The notes beneath the pieces were generated by a model. It was given only the letters and a program-made list of their open reading frames with translations, was not told the origin of the DNA and ran no database searches. Of a stretch of 64,000 nt of DNA, positions 16,519 to 28,600 are shown one piece after another. The position numbers were made by a program, and so were the translations under genes. The DNA comes from Dipteronia dyeriana (Eukaryota > Streptophyta > Magnoliopsida > Sapindales > Sapindaceae), in NCBI GenBank assembly GCA_032871835.1, contig CM065300.1, positions 6,467,768 through 6,531,767 on the forward strand. The letters are read 5' to 3'. How positions within the stretch are numbered: the stretch's first letter is position 1; every line of letters begins with the position of its first letter.

Positions 16519-17078
16519 CTTCCCATATTTTCTTCCCATCGTTTGGTTATCGTAGAGGTCGGCAATTGTACTTCAAAGCATGTTGTAAAGTTGTGCAGAA
16601 ATTAACTAGTAGTCAAAGCCCTGTAATTTTGTGAAATGGAACTCTCCCCTTTGGGAAAAAGAAGCATCTTGTACATGAAAACCTAAATTTTGAAGTTTAA
16701 GCGATTAAAGTTGAAAACTGTGTTGCATTGAATGGTAACAGAAAATGAGACAGTACTGACCTTTCATGTGGGCATACTATTTGTTGATTCCATTGACAAA
16801 ACCATAGTTAACAATCGATATCGGCAAATCAACAGGATGCTCTACTAAACATGGAAAGGCATTGATACAAGTTAGCTTGAATCTTAAAAAATTTGGCTCC
16901 ATTAATAACAAAAATGTCGAGGTGGATCAAAATCTTGGGCAGGAACATGTATATAATGTTTATGTATGCTGAGATTTGAAGCTATTTTCCGTAGATTATA
17001 ATTTCAGGAGAACTGAGTGGCAGTCTGCATCTTCATGCTAACTGAAACCATTGGTAGACGAAATCCCACATCATTGTA
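16519..17078. other. Shared 3' flank of MED33A and MEF18
   Basis: The two genes converge here, and 560 bp must hold both 3' UTRs and termination signals. No separate gene is seen. Overlapping antisense 3' ends are possible but cannot be shown from sequence alone. Confidence 0.5.
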
Positions 17079-19157
17079 TCATACAACGCCACTGCAACCC
17101 GGTAACCTCTTCAACCCATGGCTATGCATTTCTTTCCTTACTGAAAATGCATCATGCCACCTCCCTGCATCTGCATATATGTTTGATAAAAGAACTCTAC
17201 TTGCTCCATGAGACGAATCCAGCGCTGCCAAACTCTGTGCAGCTCGTTCTCCTACTCTTACATTTCTATGTGTTCTAGATGCGGCCAGCAAAGTGCCCCA
17301 AATGACAACATCTGCCTTCATGGGCATGTTCCGAATCATATCCTCAGCGTCTTCTAATCGGGCTGCTCTGCCCAAGAGATCAACCATACAACCATAATGC
17401 TTGATGTCAGGATCTATATTATGTGTGCTCTTCATGCTCTTGAAGTATCTCTCCCCCAGATCTATCAACCCAGCATGGCAACATGCACTGAGGACTCCAA
17501 TGAATGTAATCGAATTAAGCTTAAAATTTCTCCTTTCTAAGTCGGAATATATTTTGAGAGACAATTTTGCATGTCCATGCATAGCTAGCCCGCAGATGAT
17601 TGCATTCCATGGAGAGACATTAAAGGTTTTGTCTTGGATTTGATAAAAAATTTCTAAGGCAGTATTTATGCTGCCGCATTTGGCATACATGTCTATGATA
17701 GCTGCATTTAAATTGTCATTAAGAGGGATGGAATTATTACGTACATATTCATGAGCCCATCTTCCTTCTTCTAATGTGCCTAAAGAGGCAATTGCTGAGA
17801 ACACACTCACCATAGTGATTTGATTCGGTTTCACTCCACTAGCTACCATTTCATGGAAGAGTTCTAAAGCCATTCTAGGCTGCTCACTTTGTGTATAACC
17901 AGAAATCATGGCACTCCATGAAAACACATCTCTCCCAGGCATGTCTTTGAATAATTGCCCTGCCGCTTCAATCATTCCATTTCTCATAAACCCTGCAATG
18001 AGAGCATTCCAAGATGCAATGTGACCCTTAATTCCCACTTCAAATTGCAAACAAGCAAGGTCAATCCTCCCACAGGCTGCATAAAAATGTATAATAGTTG
18101 CCTGTATAAAATCATAATGATCAAAACCTGCCTTCACAATGGTACTGTGAATTTGCAAACCTTCACCAATTGCCTTTGTTCGTCCAAATCCCGATATCAA
18201 ATCCACAATCATAACATCATTAGGTGATATTCCATCGTGCAGCATTGCACGATACATCATAAAAGCTTCACTCAACCCTCCCAATTGCACATACCCATCA
18301 ATCATTGTACCCCATGATACCACATCCTTCTTTGGTATCCTCTCAAACAACTCTCTAGCCAACGCGACAGGCCGCCCCGCTTTTACATATCCATTTAGCA
18401 TCACATTCCACGAAAAAATGTTCCTTTCCTCCATCTCATCAAACAAACTTCTCGCATCCCCCAAACTCGAACAAATGCAATACATGTGCAACAAATTTGT
18501 TGAAACAAGAACAAACCCTTCCATCATCATTTTAACCACCAAAGCATGCAACATTCTACACTCCCAAATCCCACCTAAACGCACATAACTTGAAATCACA
18601 TTCGTCAAAGTCACCTCATTTGGCACCACACCTGCATATCTCATATCCTTAAAAACCTCGATTGCTTCTCTCCAACAATCATTTTGAGTAAACCCCATCA
18701 TCATAGTCGTACAAGAAACACAACCTTTATTAGGCATTACATCAAACAGTTCCCGTGCATCCTTCAATCTTCCATTTCTTATATACCCAGAAATCATAAT
18801 GTTGCAAGAGACAGGATCCAACCTAGAACACGAATCAAAAATAGATTTCGCATGAGAAACGAAGCCGCATCTCGCGTACATGTTAAGCAAGCTGTTTTGA
18901 ATGAAAGTGTTTGATAGAAGGCCAGATTTCAAAATGAGAGAGTGGATTTGTTGGCCTTGAGGAATGAACAAATGGGTCGAACAATGCTTCAGTGCTGAAA
19001 CTAATGCGAGCTCGTAATCTAAGTTTTGAAGAGGGGTTTTGCTGGAATTGTAGAGAGCATGCAGATTCTCTTTTTTCGAGGATACAGTGGAGACCCATTT
19101 GTGATTTCGGGGTGACAGCGAAAGAGAAGGACTTGTGTGTTTGAGAGATTTGATCAT
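17079..19157 (-). CDS. MEF18: E-class pentatricopeptide repeat protein, MEF18-like mitochondrial editing factor
   Basis: Intronless 692-residue PLS-type PPR protein. These proteins read one RNA base per repeat and direct C-to-U editing in organelles. The repeats run through almost the whole chain, with typical turns such as NSLLNMYARCG, VSWGTMIDGYV, FSWSAMISGYTQ, AIIDMYAKCGSI and GVLSACCHAGL. It ends in an E-type region (HYGCMVDLLGRAARLEDAEDMI, then LLSNIYADAGRWHDA) and stops at PGCSGVV, with no E+ or DYW deaminase domain, so it would need a DYW partner in trans. The N-terminus is basic and Ser-rich, fitting mitochondrial import. Overall layout, length and an FSGV/CSGV-type ending agree with my recollection of Arabidopsis MEF18 (At5g19020). 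The neighbouring L34e-like gene matches At5g19025, which supports orthology. The start is the first ATG of the frame. Confidence 0.85.
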   Translation of the reverse strand: MIKSLKHTSPSLSLSPRNHKWVSTVSSKKENLHALYNSSKTPLQNLDYELALVSALKHCSTHLFIPQGQQIHSLILKSGLLSNTFIQNSLLNMYARCGFVSHAKSIFDSCSRLDPVSCNIMISGYIRNGRLKDARELFDVMPNKGCVSCTTMMMGFTQNDCWREAIEVFKDMRYAGVVPNEVTLTNVISSYVRLGGIWECRMLHALVVKMMMEGFVLVSTNLLHMYCICSSLGDARSLFDEMEERNIFSWNVMLNGYVKAGRPVALARELFERIPKKDVVSWGTMIDGYVQLGGLSEAFMMYRAMLHDGISPNDVMIVDLISGFGRTKAIGEGLQIHSTIVKAGFDHYDFIQATIIHFYAACGRIDLACLQFEVGIKGHIASWNALIAGFMRNGMIEAAGQLFKDMPGRDVFSWSAMISGYTQSEQPRMALELFHEMVASGVKPNQITMVSVFSAIASLGTLEEGRWAHEYVRNNSIPLNDNLNAAIIDMYAKCGSINTALEIFYQIQDKTFNVSPWNAIICGLAMHGHAKLSLKIYSDLERRNFKLNSITFIGVLSACCHAGLIDLGERYFKSMKSTHNIDPDIKHYGCMVDLLGRAARLEDAEDMIRNMPMKADVVIWGTLLAASRTHRNVRVGERAAQSLAALDSSHGASRVLLSNIYADAGRWHDAFSVRKEMHSHGLKRLPGCSGVV

Positions 19158-21084
19158 GAGAGGAGATCATGGAAAGCAATTAGAACCATGTGATGTTGGT
19201 TTCACCAAGTAGAGTCTTGTTTTGGAGGGAAGCAAGTTTTGTTGTTTGAATCTATTCTGATATCGAACGTACTCTTCTGTAGCCTCCACTGTACGATATT
19301 TGTTGCAATTACAATAACGTTCAACATTTAATTTACTAAGATCACGCTTACAAATCGCTAATCGGGAATACTAATGAGATCAAAAATCCCAATGAGTGGG
19401 AGAGATATTATTTACCAAGAAAAAATTTACAGAATCAAATTATGTGGATCTATCAAAGGCAATTCTAGAATTGTCATGTTCAACAAATGCAAAAGTGACG
19501 AATTGGGCCTTTTTTTTTTCAGTCCAAACTTGATAAATCTGAGCTCCGGTGTGAAGAACAAGTCCATTTTGTTAGAGAATACAACTGTACAAGTACTTAA
19601 TTTTTAGATGATGCTTAAGGCAATTCTTAGTTTTCACCACTTGAGAATTAGATCAGCAATAATGAACAACAAAGGCCATTTATGTGATTTATGAGATTTT
19701 GAAACTCCCATGTAAAGTTCAAATTGATAACACAAACTACTGAATCTGATGCTAGACTTTCAAGTGAGCAAGTATCTATTTGGTATTTCATATATTTATT
19801 CCCATTAAATTTGGTATATCCCTCAAAGAATGAGATAAAGATCCAAAGTAGAGGAGATACAGTGAGGTTGTTTCAGACATGGGAAGCGCCGCCGGTTATA
19901 CGAGGATTATATAATTGTTCTGATTGAAAGTGAAGTCTGCTAAAGGATGAGAACATTTTCAAATCTGAAAGGTAAACAAAACAGTAAAATGATGACATAT
20001 AATGGGAACCCCGACGACGAAACCATCCATGAACAGTCAGCGATGATCCCCTCCATTTGGAGCCAGATTAGCCAGAGCCCTGCAAGTGCCAGCAACACAT
20101 TTAACATAATCATACACCATAATAAAGGATTTTTCAATCACTTGGTAGTTATAATACCAGTCTCAAATTCATAGATAGCATGCAGACGTATGACTATCAA
20201 ATAGACTGCACCCAAAAACCCCAAAGGAATAACCAATTTTATAGTCATCATCAGCCTAGCAAAAGTTTGTCAACTGGCCATTGTAGAGGGTTTATCTTGT
20301 CCCCTCTGTCAATGGCCAAAGAGAAAGTGCAAAAATATCTTTTAGGGTTTGACCCACATAATTTATACATGTTGCCATAAATAGAACCCCTTCAGAAATC
20401 TGCAATTTCAAGCAATGAGCCCTGCTTTTGTGCTTCTGAACTTTTGTATGACTAGAGGCAAGACTGCTTTAGCAGTTGATTTGTTACCTCTTACCTAAAA
20501 TTATCTACAAATGCAACAAAATATTTGACAAACCGAAGTCTGCATGAAGATTTATTAATAGTTCAAACATACAATGCTGGCATAATGAAGTGGAAAAACA
20601 TGATGTAAAGGGGCTAACTAGTAAATAAAAACTTCCCAAACAGATACACAATAACTTGAGCCAGATAGGGAAAAGGTTCACTTCAGTTAAACCAGCACTA
20701 ATCATCTTTCAGAAGATGACTAATACCACAATTCCCAACAATTTTTTTTTCTACCCAGAACTCCCAAATTTTTCCTTGTTACCATAAACTGAGGGCTACT
20801 GCCTCTTGGTTGAGATCCCGCCTCTCAACCACAAGGCCAAATCCTTCAGGTTCCAAGATTCCCAAAAAAAAAAAAAAAATAACATTCTGTTCAGAAGACC
20901 AAGACAGAACGACTATCTTCCTAGATTGTTCACTAGTGATGAACCATAATGCAGTTGATCCAATAATGATACTCAAAATGCTCCACACTTTGGTCAGACA
21001 TCGACTGTAGGCTAAAACTTACAATCTAACTTCTAGCGAACCTCTTGTCAGTTTAAAAGGATTAAAGGTTTCTAAATTCTTCAC
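19158..21084. other. Intergenic, upstream of MEF18
   Basis: Contains the MEF18 promoter at its left end and otherwise unremarkable spacer. An A15-16 run at about 20864-20879, preceded on the minus strand by TGGTTGAGAGG (box-A-like), could hint at a SINE remnant, but no convincing box B was found. No gene is supported. Confidence 0.45.
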
Positions 21085-21544
21085 CAGTGTTCGAAATCCA
21101 GCCTAGACAGCTGCCGGGCGCACCGAATACAGAATAATCAGTGATATTCCATGGAAAGGTGCCGGCACTGCCTAGATGCTCTAGGTGACGATGAGGTGCC
21201 CTAGGCGGTTTTTTTTTTTAAAAAAAAAAGGATTTTTTTTTTTCAAAACAATGCCGTTTTAGGATTAATTTTCAGAAAAACAGCAAATCTTCTTCTCTTA
21301 ATTAGGTCACACTCACAGCAAAAACTCTTCTTCTCTAAATTTTGAATGTGAAAGACTCTTGGCTTTTGTTGAATTTTGATAGAGGATAGAGTCTAGTGGA
21401 ATTTTAATTATTTGCTAACTTTGTTTGGGAATTACCCAGCTTTTGTATAATTGTATTTTGATATACTCTTAGTAAAGGTCCGCCGAGGAATTACCTAGAC
21501 ACTAGGCGCCGGCCCACCGCCCACCTAACGCTTTTTTAACACTG
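21085..21544. mobile_element. Non-autonomous hAT element (CAGTGTT ends)
   Basis: The left end is CAGTGTTCGAAATCC; the right end in reverse complement is CAGTGTTAAAAAAGCG. An 8-bp duplication with one mismatch flanks it (TTCTTCAC at 21077-21084, TTCTTCAT at 21545-21552). Inside are CTAGGCG/GCCTAG motifs in opposite orientations near the two ends, as in many short plant hAT elements. It is 460 bp with no coding capacity. Confidence 0.75.
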
Positions 21545-21552
21545 TTCTTCAT

Positions 21553-22171
21553 GACTCTGCTAAATTGAACATAGGGATGCTAATACATGCACACCCACAG
21601 TAGACAGAAAATTCAACAGGGCCCAAACTAATTTCAATTAATAGTCTGCTAAAGCATCAACATTACTTCTAATGGCAGATCCCTCCTGCTGGTATAAGTC
21701 AATTAGTTGCTCAAGAGATCTAGGACAGGCAGCAGCTAGGTGCTTCACATGAGATAACACTGATATGCTACAACCGTATGGTTGCCAGAAATATCATGTC
21801 AGAACCTTATATTTTGAAGATACAACATGGTTCATTATGCACCAATGACCTAAGGCTAAAGCAGTATCTGATTTTGGCACTTTGCTGGATACACTAATGA
21901 CTATGCCAGAAAATTAGCAATTTAGCACACGACCATCCATTTTGTGACTGTCACGGAAGCTTGAATTTCTAAAGTCTAAACCTTGCCCCTTTGGGATACC
22001 TAATAAGGTAATCAACTAATCATTTTGACCAAAAGCAAGTAAAAACCAATATTCCTAGTGAAAATGAATAAATGGATTTGTCAGAAAACAGAAAATATGC
22101 AAGGTTGATAATTATTCGAAAGAATGCCCAATTCACTAGCAAATGTCTGACATCTAAGCACATGAGCATGT
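21553..22171. other. Intergenic, nothing recognised
   Basis: Spacer between a short hAT element and a solo LTR. No open frame or repeat structure stands out. Confidence 0.45.
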
Positions 22172-22803
22172 TGTCACGGGCCGCAAGCTTACAAGCCCAG
22201 GAGTCCAACAGAGGCCATTAATCTGCCAAATTCCTGGAAGATTCTAGAGACTTCCCCATAATTCCGGCATTGGTCAAGCTTCTAGAAGTCTCTAGCAACC
22301 CAACCATCTCTACACCATTCTTGTGCTTAGATAGGTGTAGAATAATCAAGAACCTTGTAAAGGCATGTAAATAAATGTAGAGTATTCTAGTTAGGTGTAG
22401 AATATTCTGGAGACTTAATCTCCACTATTATACTAGATTAGTCTAGAACATTCCTTAAGGAGGCGGCTCAACTATAAATAGCCAATCCCTCTCATTTGTA
22501 AATCATCCTAGAATTCTTACATTAATACAACTCTTCCTTTGAGAGTATTTATGAGCATTCTAGTGATCCAGAGCATCGTGGTCTTCCTTCGTAAGTCTCA
22601 CCGATGCACTGTCTCCAGGCTCCCCATTTCAACCCTCTCCCGACTCTCCTCACTCTAAATCGCTTCCGTATCTTCACACTCGGCAACGTTCATCCAAGAA
22701 CTTGCCCGAGTGTCCCTCTTACAAGGCTTACTTAGCAACGTTCCCACGGAAGTTGCCTAAGTGCCGCACGGGTGTGCCTAGATGAAATTCTCACCCCGTG
22801 ACA
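22172..22803 (+). mobile_element. Probable solo LTR
   Basis: A 632-bp unit starts TGTCACGGG and ends CCCGTGACA, so it has TG...CA borders inside a 9-bp terminal inverted repeat. It is flanked by ATGT on both sides (22168-22171, 22804-22807). A TATA box (TATAAATA at about 22473) is followed by a pyrimidine-rich tract, the layout of an LTR promoter with its transcript start. No primer site, polypurine tract or coding region adjoins it, so it is best read as a solo LTR left by LTR-LTR recombination. The 4-bp duplication is one base short of usual. Confidence 0.65.
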
Positions 22804-22807
22804 ATGT

Positions 22808-23664
22808 GCTGTATATCAGATAGCTCAAAGTAGAAAAAAGTTGATAAAGTAATAAGCCTGGTACTGACTTCAAATACGCAATCACTGTTATTTTTAAATT
22901 TCATGCTTCATCCCTGAGCTATTATCAATAAACTTGTCTAAACTACACTATCAAAGACCAATTTTGAATTTGGTCTAATGACTAAACTATAGTTAGAGAT
23001 ATCTTATAAAGAAAGCAGGAACTTGGTTGAACTGAGCTACAAGTGGTGATTCTAAACAAGGAAAAGCTTAACTCATATTAATGAATCTTGACGGAACAAA
23101 GATCCCAAAGCACAAGGATTTGGGTGAAATAAAAGCATGAACACTCAACTTAACCACTAGACAGAAAAGGGAGTCTATCTCTATAAAAACCTAACCTAAC
23201 ATGTATGCCTTAGTAGAATTTCACCACAGATGTTTAATGTTCATCGACTAGGTCTGGCTTATGTGCTAGTATGGTGATCCAGATTGCTAACCATAAATTC
23301 CCTATATTCCCTAAAACATCCCTAAGAAGAAATGCACATTCTCCATTAATATTGACTAGCATTCTAGACTCCAAATACTGCTATAAAGGACTAATAATAC
23401 ACTCGAAATGCCCGGAATTTTCGTAACAACTACAGTTTAGCGGATCACACCATCATCAATAAGCAATTAATATAGTCTCACTAAAAAGATTGCATAACCA
23501 TAAAAGGAAATTTGTCACCAACAGCAAACCTAGCTCTTTCAATTGACAAAATAGTTGCTTACTAAAAAAACCAGTACAGTGATGAACCCAGATGACCAAA
23601 CAATCAATCAAGTAAACTAAACAGAGCTCAAATTCTATAAATTCTATAAATTCAATCAAATGAC
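22808..23664. other. Intergenic, 3' side of the L34e-like gene
   Basis: Probably contains the 3' UTR of the L34e-like gene at its right end. Short tandem AATTCTAT motifs lie around 23632-23655. No gene seen. Confidence 0.4.
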
Positions 23665-24285
23665 TCACTTTTTATGCTTCCGGCCGCGCTTGGGACCCCA
23701 GCCCTCGAGTTTGGCGACGGGGCAGCCACACCTGGCTCGAAATAGCAATACAGCCCGACCGTTGGGCGGCGCCATCTTACGGAGCTCGGCACGGAGGCAC
23801 TCGTAGTCTGGGTTGGCCTCGGAGCCACCCTTCCACGGCAAGCGATCAATGTCGTCGGCAACACCCGATCTCACGCAGTCGTCGGTCTGTAACTGCAAAT
23901 CGAATTCCATGGCCTTCTTGAGGCCCTTACAGGAAGGGTTACGGCACCTTCGGGAGCGAGGACCGCAGCAGAACTCAAGGAGAAGGACGGCGGCGACGAA
24001 AAAGAGAAGGAAGCCGAGAATGTACGGGAACGGAGGCGCGAAGTGTGGGGAGGATTGGGAGAGGAGGAGAGAGAGAGAGTGGAAGATGTAGGAGAAGTAG
24101 GAGGAGATCAGGAATGTTCCGGAGAAGAGGACGAGGATCATGATCAAGAGGTCAAGGGTGGCGGATGGGGAGTGTTTGCAGAGAAGAGCATTGCAGGTGT
24201 TTGTGGCGGAGGAGGAGGAGCCTGTGGTGGTTGTGGCGGCGGTGGTGGGGGAGGGCATGGTGGCGGAGAGGAGGTGGTGGTGCAT
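23665..24285 (-). CDS. Small two-helix, Cys-rich membrane protein ('ribosomal protein L34e superfamily' group, At5g19025-like)
   Basis: Intronless protein of 206 residues. After a Ser/Thr/Ala-rich N-terminus there are two hydrophobic segments (LLIMILVLFSGTFLISSYF and ILGFLLFFVAAVLLLEFCC). A Cys-rich, basic tail follows, with CCGPRSRRCRNPSC, a conserved-looking ...RLPWKGG... stretch, RARCGCPV, and a highly basic end (KRGRKHKK). Plant homologues carry the automatic name 'ribosomal protein L34e superfamily', but membrane segments argue against a ribosomal role; the function is unknown. The start chosen (MHHHLL) lies downstream of a CT/GA microsatellite typical of a 5' UTR. An upstream in-frame ATG at 24342 would add 19 residues, mostly Ser-Leu repeats. 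It lies between MEF18 and SERINC on the same strand, as relatives do in Arabidopsis. Confidence 0.8.
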   Translation of the reverse strand: MHHHLLSATMPSPTTAATTTTGSSSSATNTCNALLCKHSPSATLDLLIMILVLFSGTFLISSYFSYIFHSLSLLLSQSSPHFAPPFPYILGFLLFFVAAVLLLEFCCGPRSRRCRNPSCKGLKKAMEFDLQLQTDDCVRSGVADDIDRLPWKGGSEANPDYECLRAELRKMAPPNGRAVLLFRARCGCPVAKLEGWGPKRGRKHKK

Positions 24286-25685
24286 GTTACGGTTGAATTT
24301 TGGAGTTAGAGAGAGAGAGAGAGACAGAGAGGGGTTGGGCATGAGATGGAAGAGCCGGGGTGTGGAACACGCGCCTTCGAGGAGGGTGGGTAGGGAAATT
24401 GATTTTTTTATTCTTTGCTTGATCAGCTTGATTGGGGATTTTTTTTTCTTTTTTTCTTCTTTTGCTTTTTTTATTTGAGACTATATAGAGGCTGCGTTTA
24501 GAAATGCTTGATTTTTTTTTATATAGTTTATATATATATTGAAATAGTGTAACAATTTTTGAAATTAGAGAGAAATGGAGTTTTTTTTAAATAAATTATA
24601 CCAAAATAGTTTTTCACTAGAACTCTTTAACAACTTTTTTAATTTAAAAATTAATAGATAAAGGAATGTTTTAATTATCTCTAAACACGTTTGAGATAAA
24701 TTAATAATTTTGATTAAATTATAAATTAATACATTTATAAAATATGAATACTGAATATATTGATGCTTTTTTTTTTCTTGAAATTTAGGTCTATGAATCT
24801 CATCTCACTTTTTGTAACTTTTTAGTATCATTTATACTTTGAGTGCATATAAATTTAATAACTTCAATAACTCCGTATTAATTTATAGATTAATTAATAT
24901 ATTTTATATAGTGACAACGTTATCAATTCATAAAGTTAGAGAAATAGTGAGTATACCATTATGGTAAATGGGATAATCCCAATTAATAATAATGACTTGA
25001 AAAACTATGCACTTATCCAATCTGGACAAATATTTCAATTCAAACTGCAGATCCACTTAAAGTGGGATTATGAATTTAACATAATTGCCGCATAGCAGCA
25101 GCATTCAAAGTGATTGTGACTACAACTTGTGTGTAGTGTAATATTCATGGTCTGATGGTCAGGACCACTGATTTTGGCCCTGAATTTAATGAAACATTGA
25201 AACCACTCATGATTCAACAATTAAATTATTTGATATCTCCACAACTAAGATTTAGAAAGCGACCAATTGCATTTGGGAAAAATTAAATCAATCAACAATT
25301 GGTTAATAACATCGAATCATCTCCAGTACACAACACAAGGAAAGAAAGAAGCTGAAATTTTGTGAGAAACTGACGAAGAAATGCTTTGTGGTAGGAAATA
25401 CAAACACCAGACAACAACTCCACAGCTTTTCTTTAGTATAAATATGCATGACAATTTGAGTTAATGCAGTAGAAGATTACACAGCAACAAACATATGTCC
25501 CTCGCACCGCGTCTCTCTCTCTCTCTCCGACGAACGGGGAACGAGAGAAAAAAAGAAAGAAAGAATAAATAAAGCATAGAACCTTGTTAAACATATTGGT
25601 TTTATAAACTATCAGTCGATAATTATGGTATAAAGTATAAACAGCATCTGGGATTGCCAGATATGTAATGTGATGAGCAGGATAT
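24286..25685. other. Intergenic between L34e-like and SERINC genes
   Basis: The left part is the promoter and 5' UTR of the L34e-like gene, with a GA run at about 24306-24325. The right end should hold the SERINC 3' UTR, including a TC run near 25510-25527. The middle is AT-rich with nothing else definable. Confidence 0.45.
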
Positions 25686-28600
25686 TTAAAAGAACTCACG
25701 GTCTGGTAAAAGCAGTGGAGCCAGAAGTGTCCAGATATAGAGTGCAACAGTGACCCATTCAGTGCAAATCCGAACCCAAACTGACGTCCAGCCAACGTCT
25801 ACTAAGTCTGAGCTTTCGGATGAGCTGGTCCATCCAGACAGAAGCATAGCTGAGTACATGCTGGCCAGAGCGAATATCAAGTGGAAGAATGAATAGGAAT
25901 AACTAACGGGACGTGCTTCTTCTGTTTCTTTCTTCTTTTCTTTCCCCTCTTCCACGTCTTCTCCTTCAAGTAGTGGCTTGCTTCCTCCTGCAACACAAGA
26001 TTTGTCAAAGTTCGATTAACTGAATGTGATAACAATGCAACAGTCAGATTCAACTTTTGAATTTAAGTGGGCGATACTATTGCGAGGGGAGAGGGCAAAT
26101 ACTGTCTCCACTAATGTGAGGCCAAACCGGTTAATATGGTTGAACTAATTATATTACTAAAAAGCTTATCCGTTAATAGACATCACATATTGATATTCTT
26201 TACTGTCATTCTGTACAGATTTCCAGAAAATAGCTGCTGTCCAGAAGCTGAGAAAATACCATCCCAGTCAAGTAATCCAGCAGGGAAAAAGAAAAGGACA
26301 TTAAAATGCTGTTGTTTCACAATTTATCGTGTTGCCAATCATTCATCTCACATCAGTTTACGCATGTAAAGATACATTTTCTCACCATGTTTCGATGCAT
26401 TTAGCAAATGTCACACGAGGCAGGTGAGACTAGATCAAACACAATTGATATCATACTATGCCTCTGAAAATAGTTTTGATCTGTGATAACCAAATCAAGT
26501 TCTTTTGTGCGTACCAGTTATTTCAACTGGGACCAACTTAAGGGGAGATTGGGGTGCAAGAGGGGTTTGGTTTTCATTTAAGGGGAGATTGCGGTAGGGT
26601 CACCCAATTTTTTTTTTTTTTGTCCCGCTCTTCTGAACTCTGATTGTCAGAGAACAGAAAAAAATGAGGTAACAAATAACATTTATGAACAATGGGACCA
26701 ACAACAAACCAACAGCATACCAGGTTGGGCTCTTAATGCAACTCAGGCTGTAAGCTCAAGGACAAACTCAACACCTCTAATGAACAAGAATGTAAAGCTA
26801 GCAATTTTAAAGTAAATTGTGCATTTAAAATACCCAATGCATCAAAAATGGCTGCTTTTGGGAGATATATCAAAACTGTGCAGATCTTCAAAACATTTGT
26901 GTCTGCATATTCAAAAGCACAGAAGAGTTTTTGTAGTTTGAGCACCTGACTTAGGAGATGATGGTGGTGATAAAAGCGTTGTTGAAGAACCAGCACGAAG
27001 AGCAGAATATATGACTGAGAGAACTGTTGTGAGCATCCCAAGAATAAGGGTAGTTATCGAACTTGCTTTGGATTTGTGAAGGCCATTGCAGGCATAGCCA
27101 CGAGGTTCACTGGAGAGCCCCGTATAGCAGACATAAGCACAATAAACTGATATCACAGCAGCAGGCAAGAGGCTGCCATTCACCTGTTCAAAATTCCAGC
27201 CATGATATATTGTAAGTCACAATTTAGTATGAGCCCTGAAGTATAATAAAGGGTATGACCCCTGAGAAACCGTCTAAGGTCTCCAAGTTTGTCAGGTCAC
27301 CAAGTATACTAGTAGCTTTCTTGACTCCTATTATGCATTTAAGTGGAACAAGGACAATAACAGTATGCTGCAATAAACTACGACTTGTGCCCTTACAAAC
27401 TTGGGATTGGTTTTTAATGCTATTTTATGTAAACTGAAGTATTTAGCAGATAGGAAACAATCAAAACAAATTTTCAGTCTTGCAGAACAACTTTAGAGTT
27501 TAGATATCGTTTTCAGCATATCCTATGTCCATAATTATCATTATTGATGTTTTTGGCCATCAAAAGTCAACCCGATTCATCAAATGATGTTACGGTTTTT
27601 ATAAAATAAGAAAACCAGATAATTTGTAGTCATCCAATTTGGGAACTGTCTATTACTTATTTCCTTAGAAGGCATCAATGATTAGAAAACGATATCTAAT
27701 TCTTACCGAAGGATGTAAAGCTATAAGTGCAACACCAAATGCAAGAACCATGGTCATAACGATGAAGAACACATTCAGACCGCAGTCGTTGCCAGAGGGA
27801 TTGAACCAAATGAACAAAATTCCTGAGAATGCAAAAGCCGCAATGTAGCACACAATTGACACAACAAGTAAAGCAACATACCTAAACAAGCCCAATTATA
27901 ATGTTAGAAATCAAACATTAGTAATGGAAGAAAAAACACGAGTAATTGGAACTTGAGCTAACCACTTCTGTTCATCTTTTGCAACCCATGAATCATTCCA
28001 TGTGTGGACAAAGTCTAGTAATAGAAGCACTTGAACCAATAAAAATAGTCCTGCCCCAAATTTGGATATAATTCCTGCAAGTAGAGTTTGCACAGGTTGG
28101 TCAACGAATTCTGACATTATATGTCGGGAAGGAATTACATATACACATGAAAATGTGCAGATCAAATCGGGGAAATGGTACAGCATAGTCAAGGGGATCT
28201 TCAGCACTAAAGGACGATTAGATGAACAAAACATTCCCCTTCTCTCTCCAGTCTGTGCATATGATTATAGCCAACCATGTAGCGTACAGTCTAACAGAAA
28301 GTCAGAAACCACTGATAACAAAATTTGGAAGCTAAAGTTCAGTGAAAATAATAAAACTATGGGTTTCTGGTAGATAAATTTAGGGTCTGTTTGATTTTTC
28401 CACTTAACACTTAATGTGTCATTAAGTTGTTTTATTTGATTTTTTAAGTGATAAAATCACTGACCGGACTCTTAAAATCACTGGTTTTTTCACTTTTCAC
28501 TTAACAGTCAACTGAATATATATTAATTTATAACTTCCAAATTTATCCTTACAAATCATATCTAATTTCCTGTTTTATCTTCTCTCACACCCTTGACAAT

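Noticed and set aside
20780..20880. Possible tRNA-derived SINE on the minus strand with a poly(A)-like run
   Set aside because: Only a box-A-like motif was found; there is no box B at proper distance and no target duplication, and the A-run lies at the wrong end for that strand.
23813..24478. Plus-strand open frames (Gly/Glu-rich) opposite the L34e-like gene
   Set aside because: They are the antisense of a GC-rich real gene and show only low-complexity composition with no family motif.
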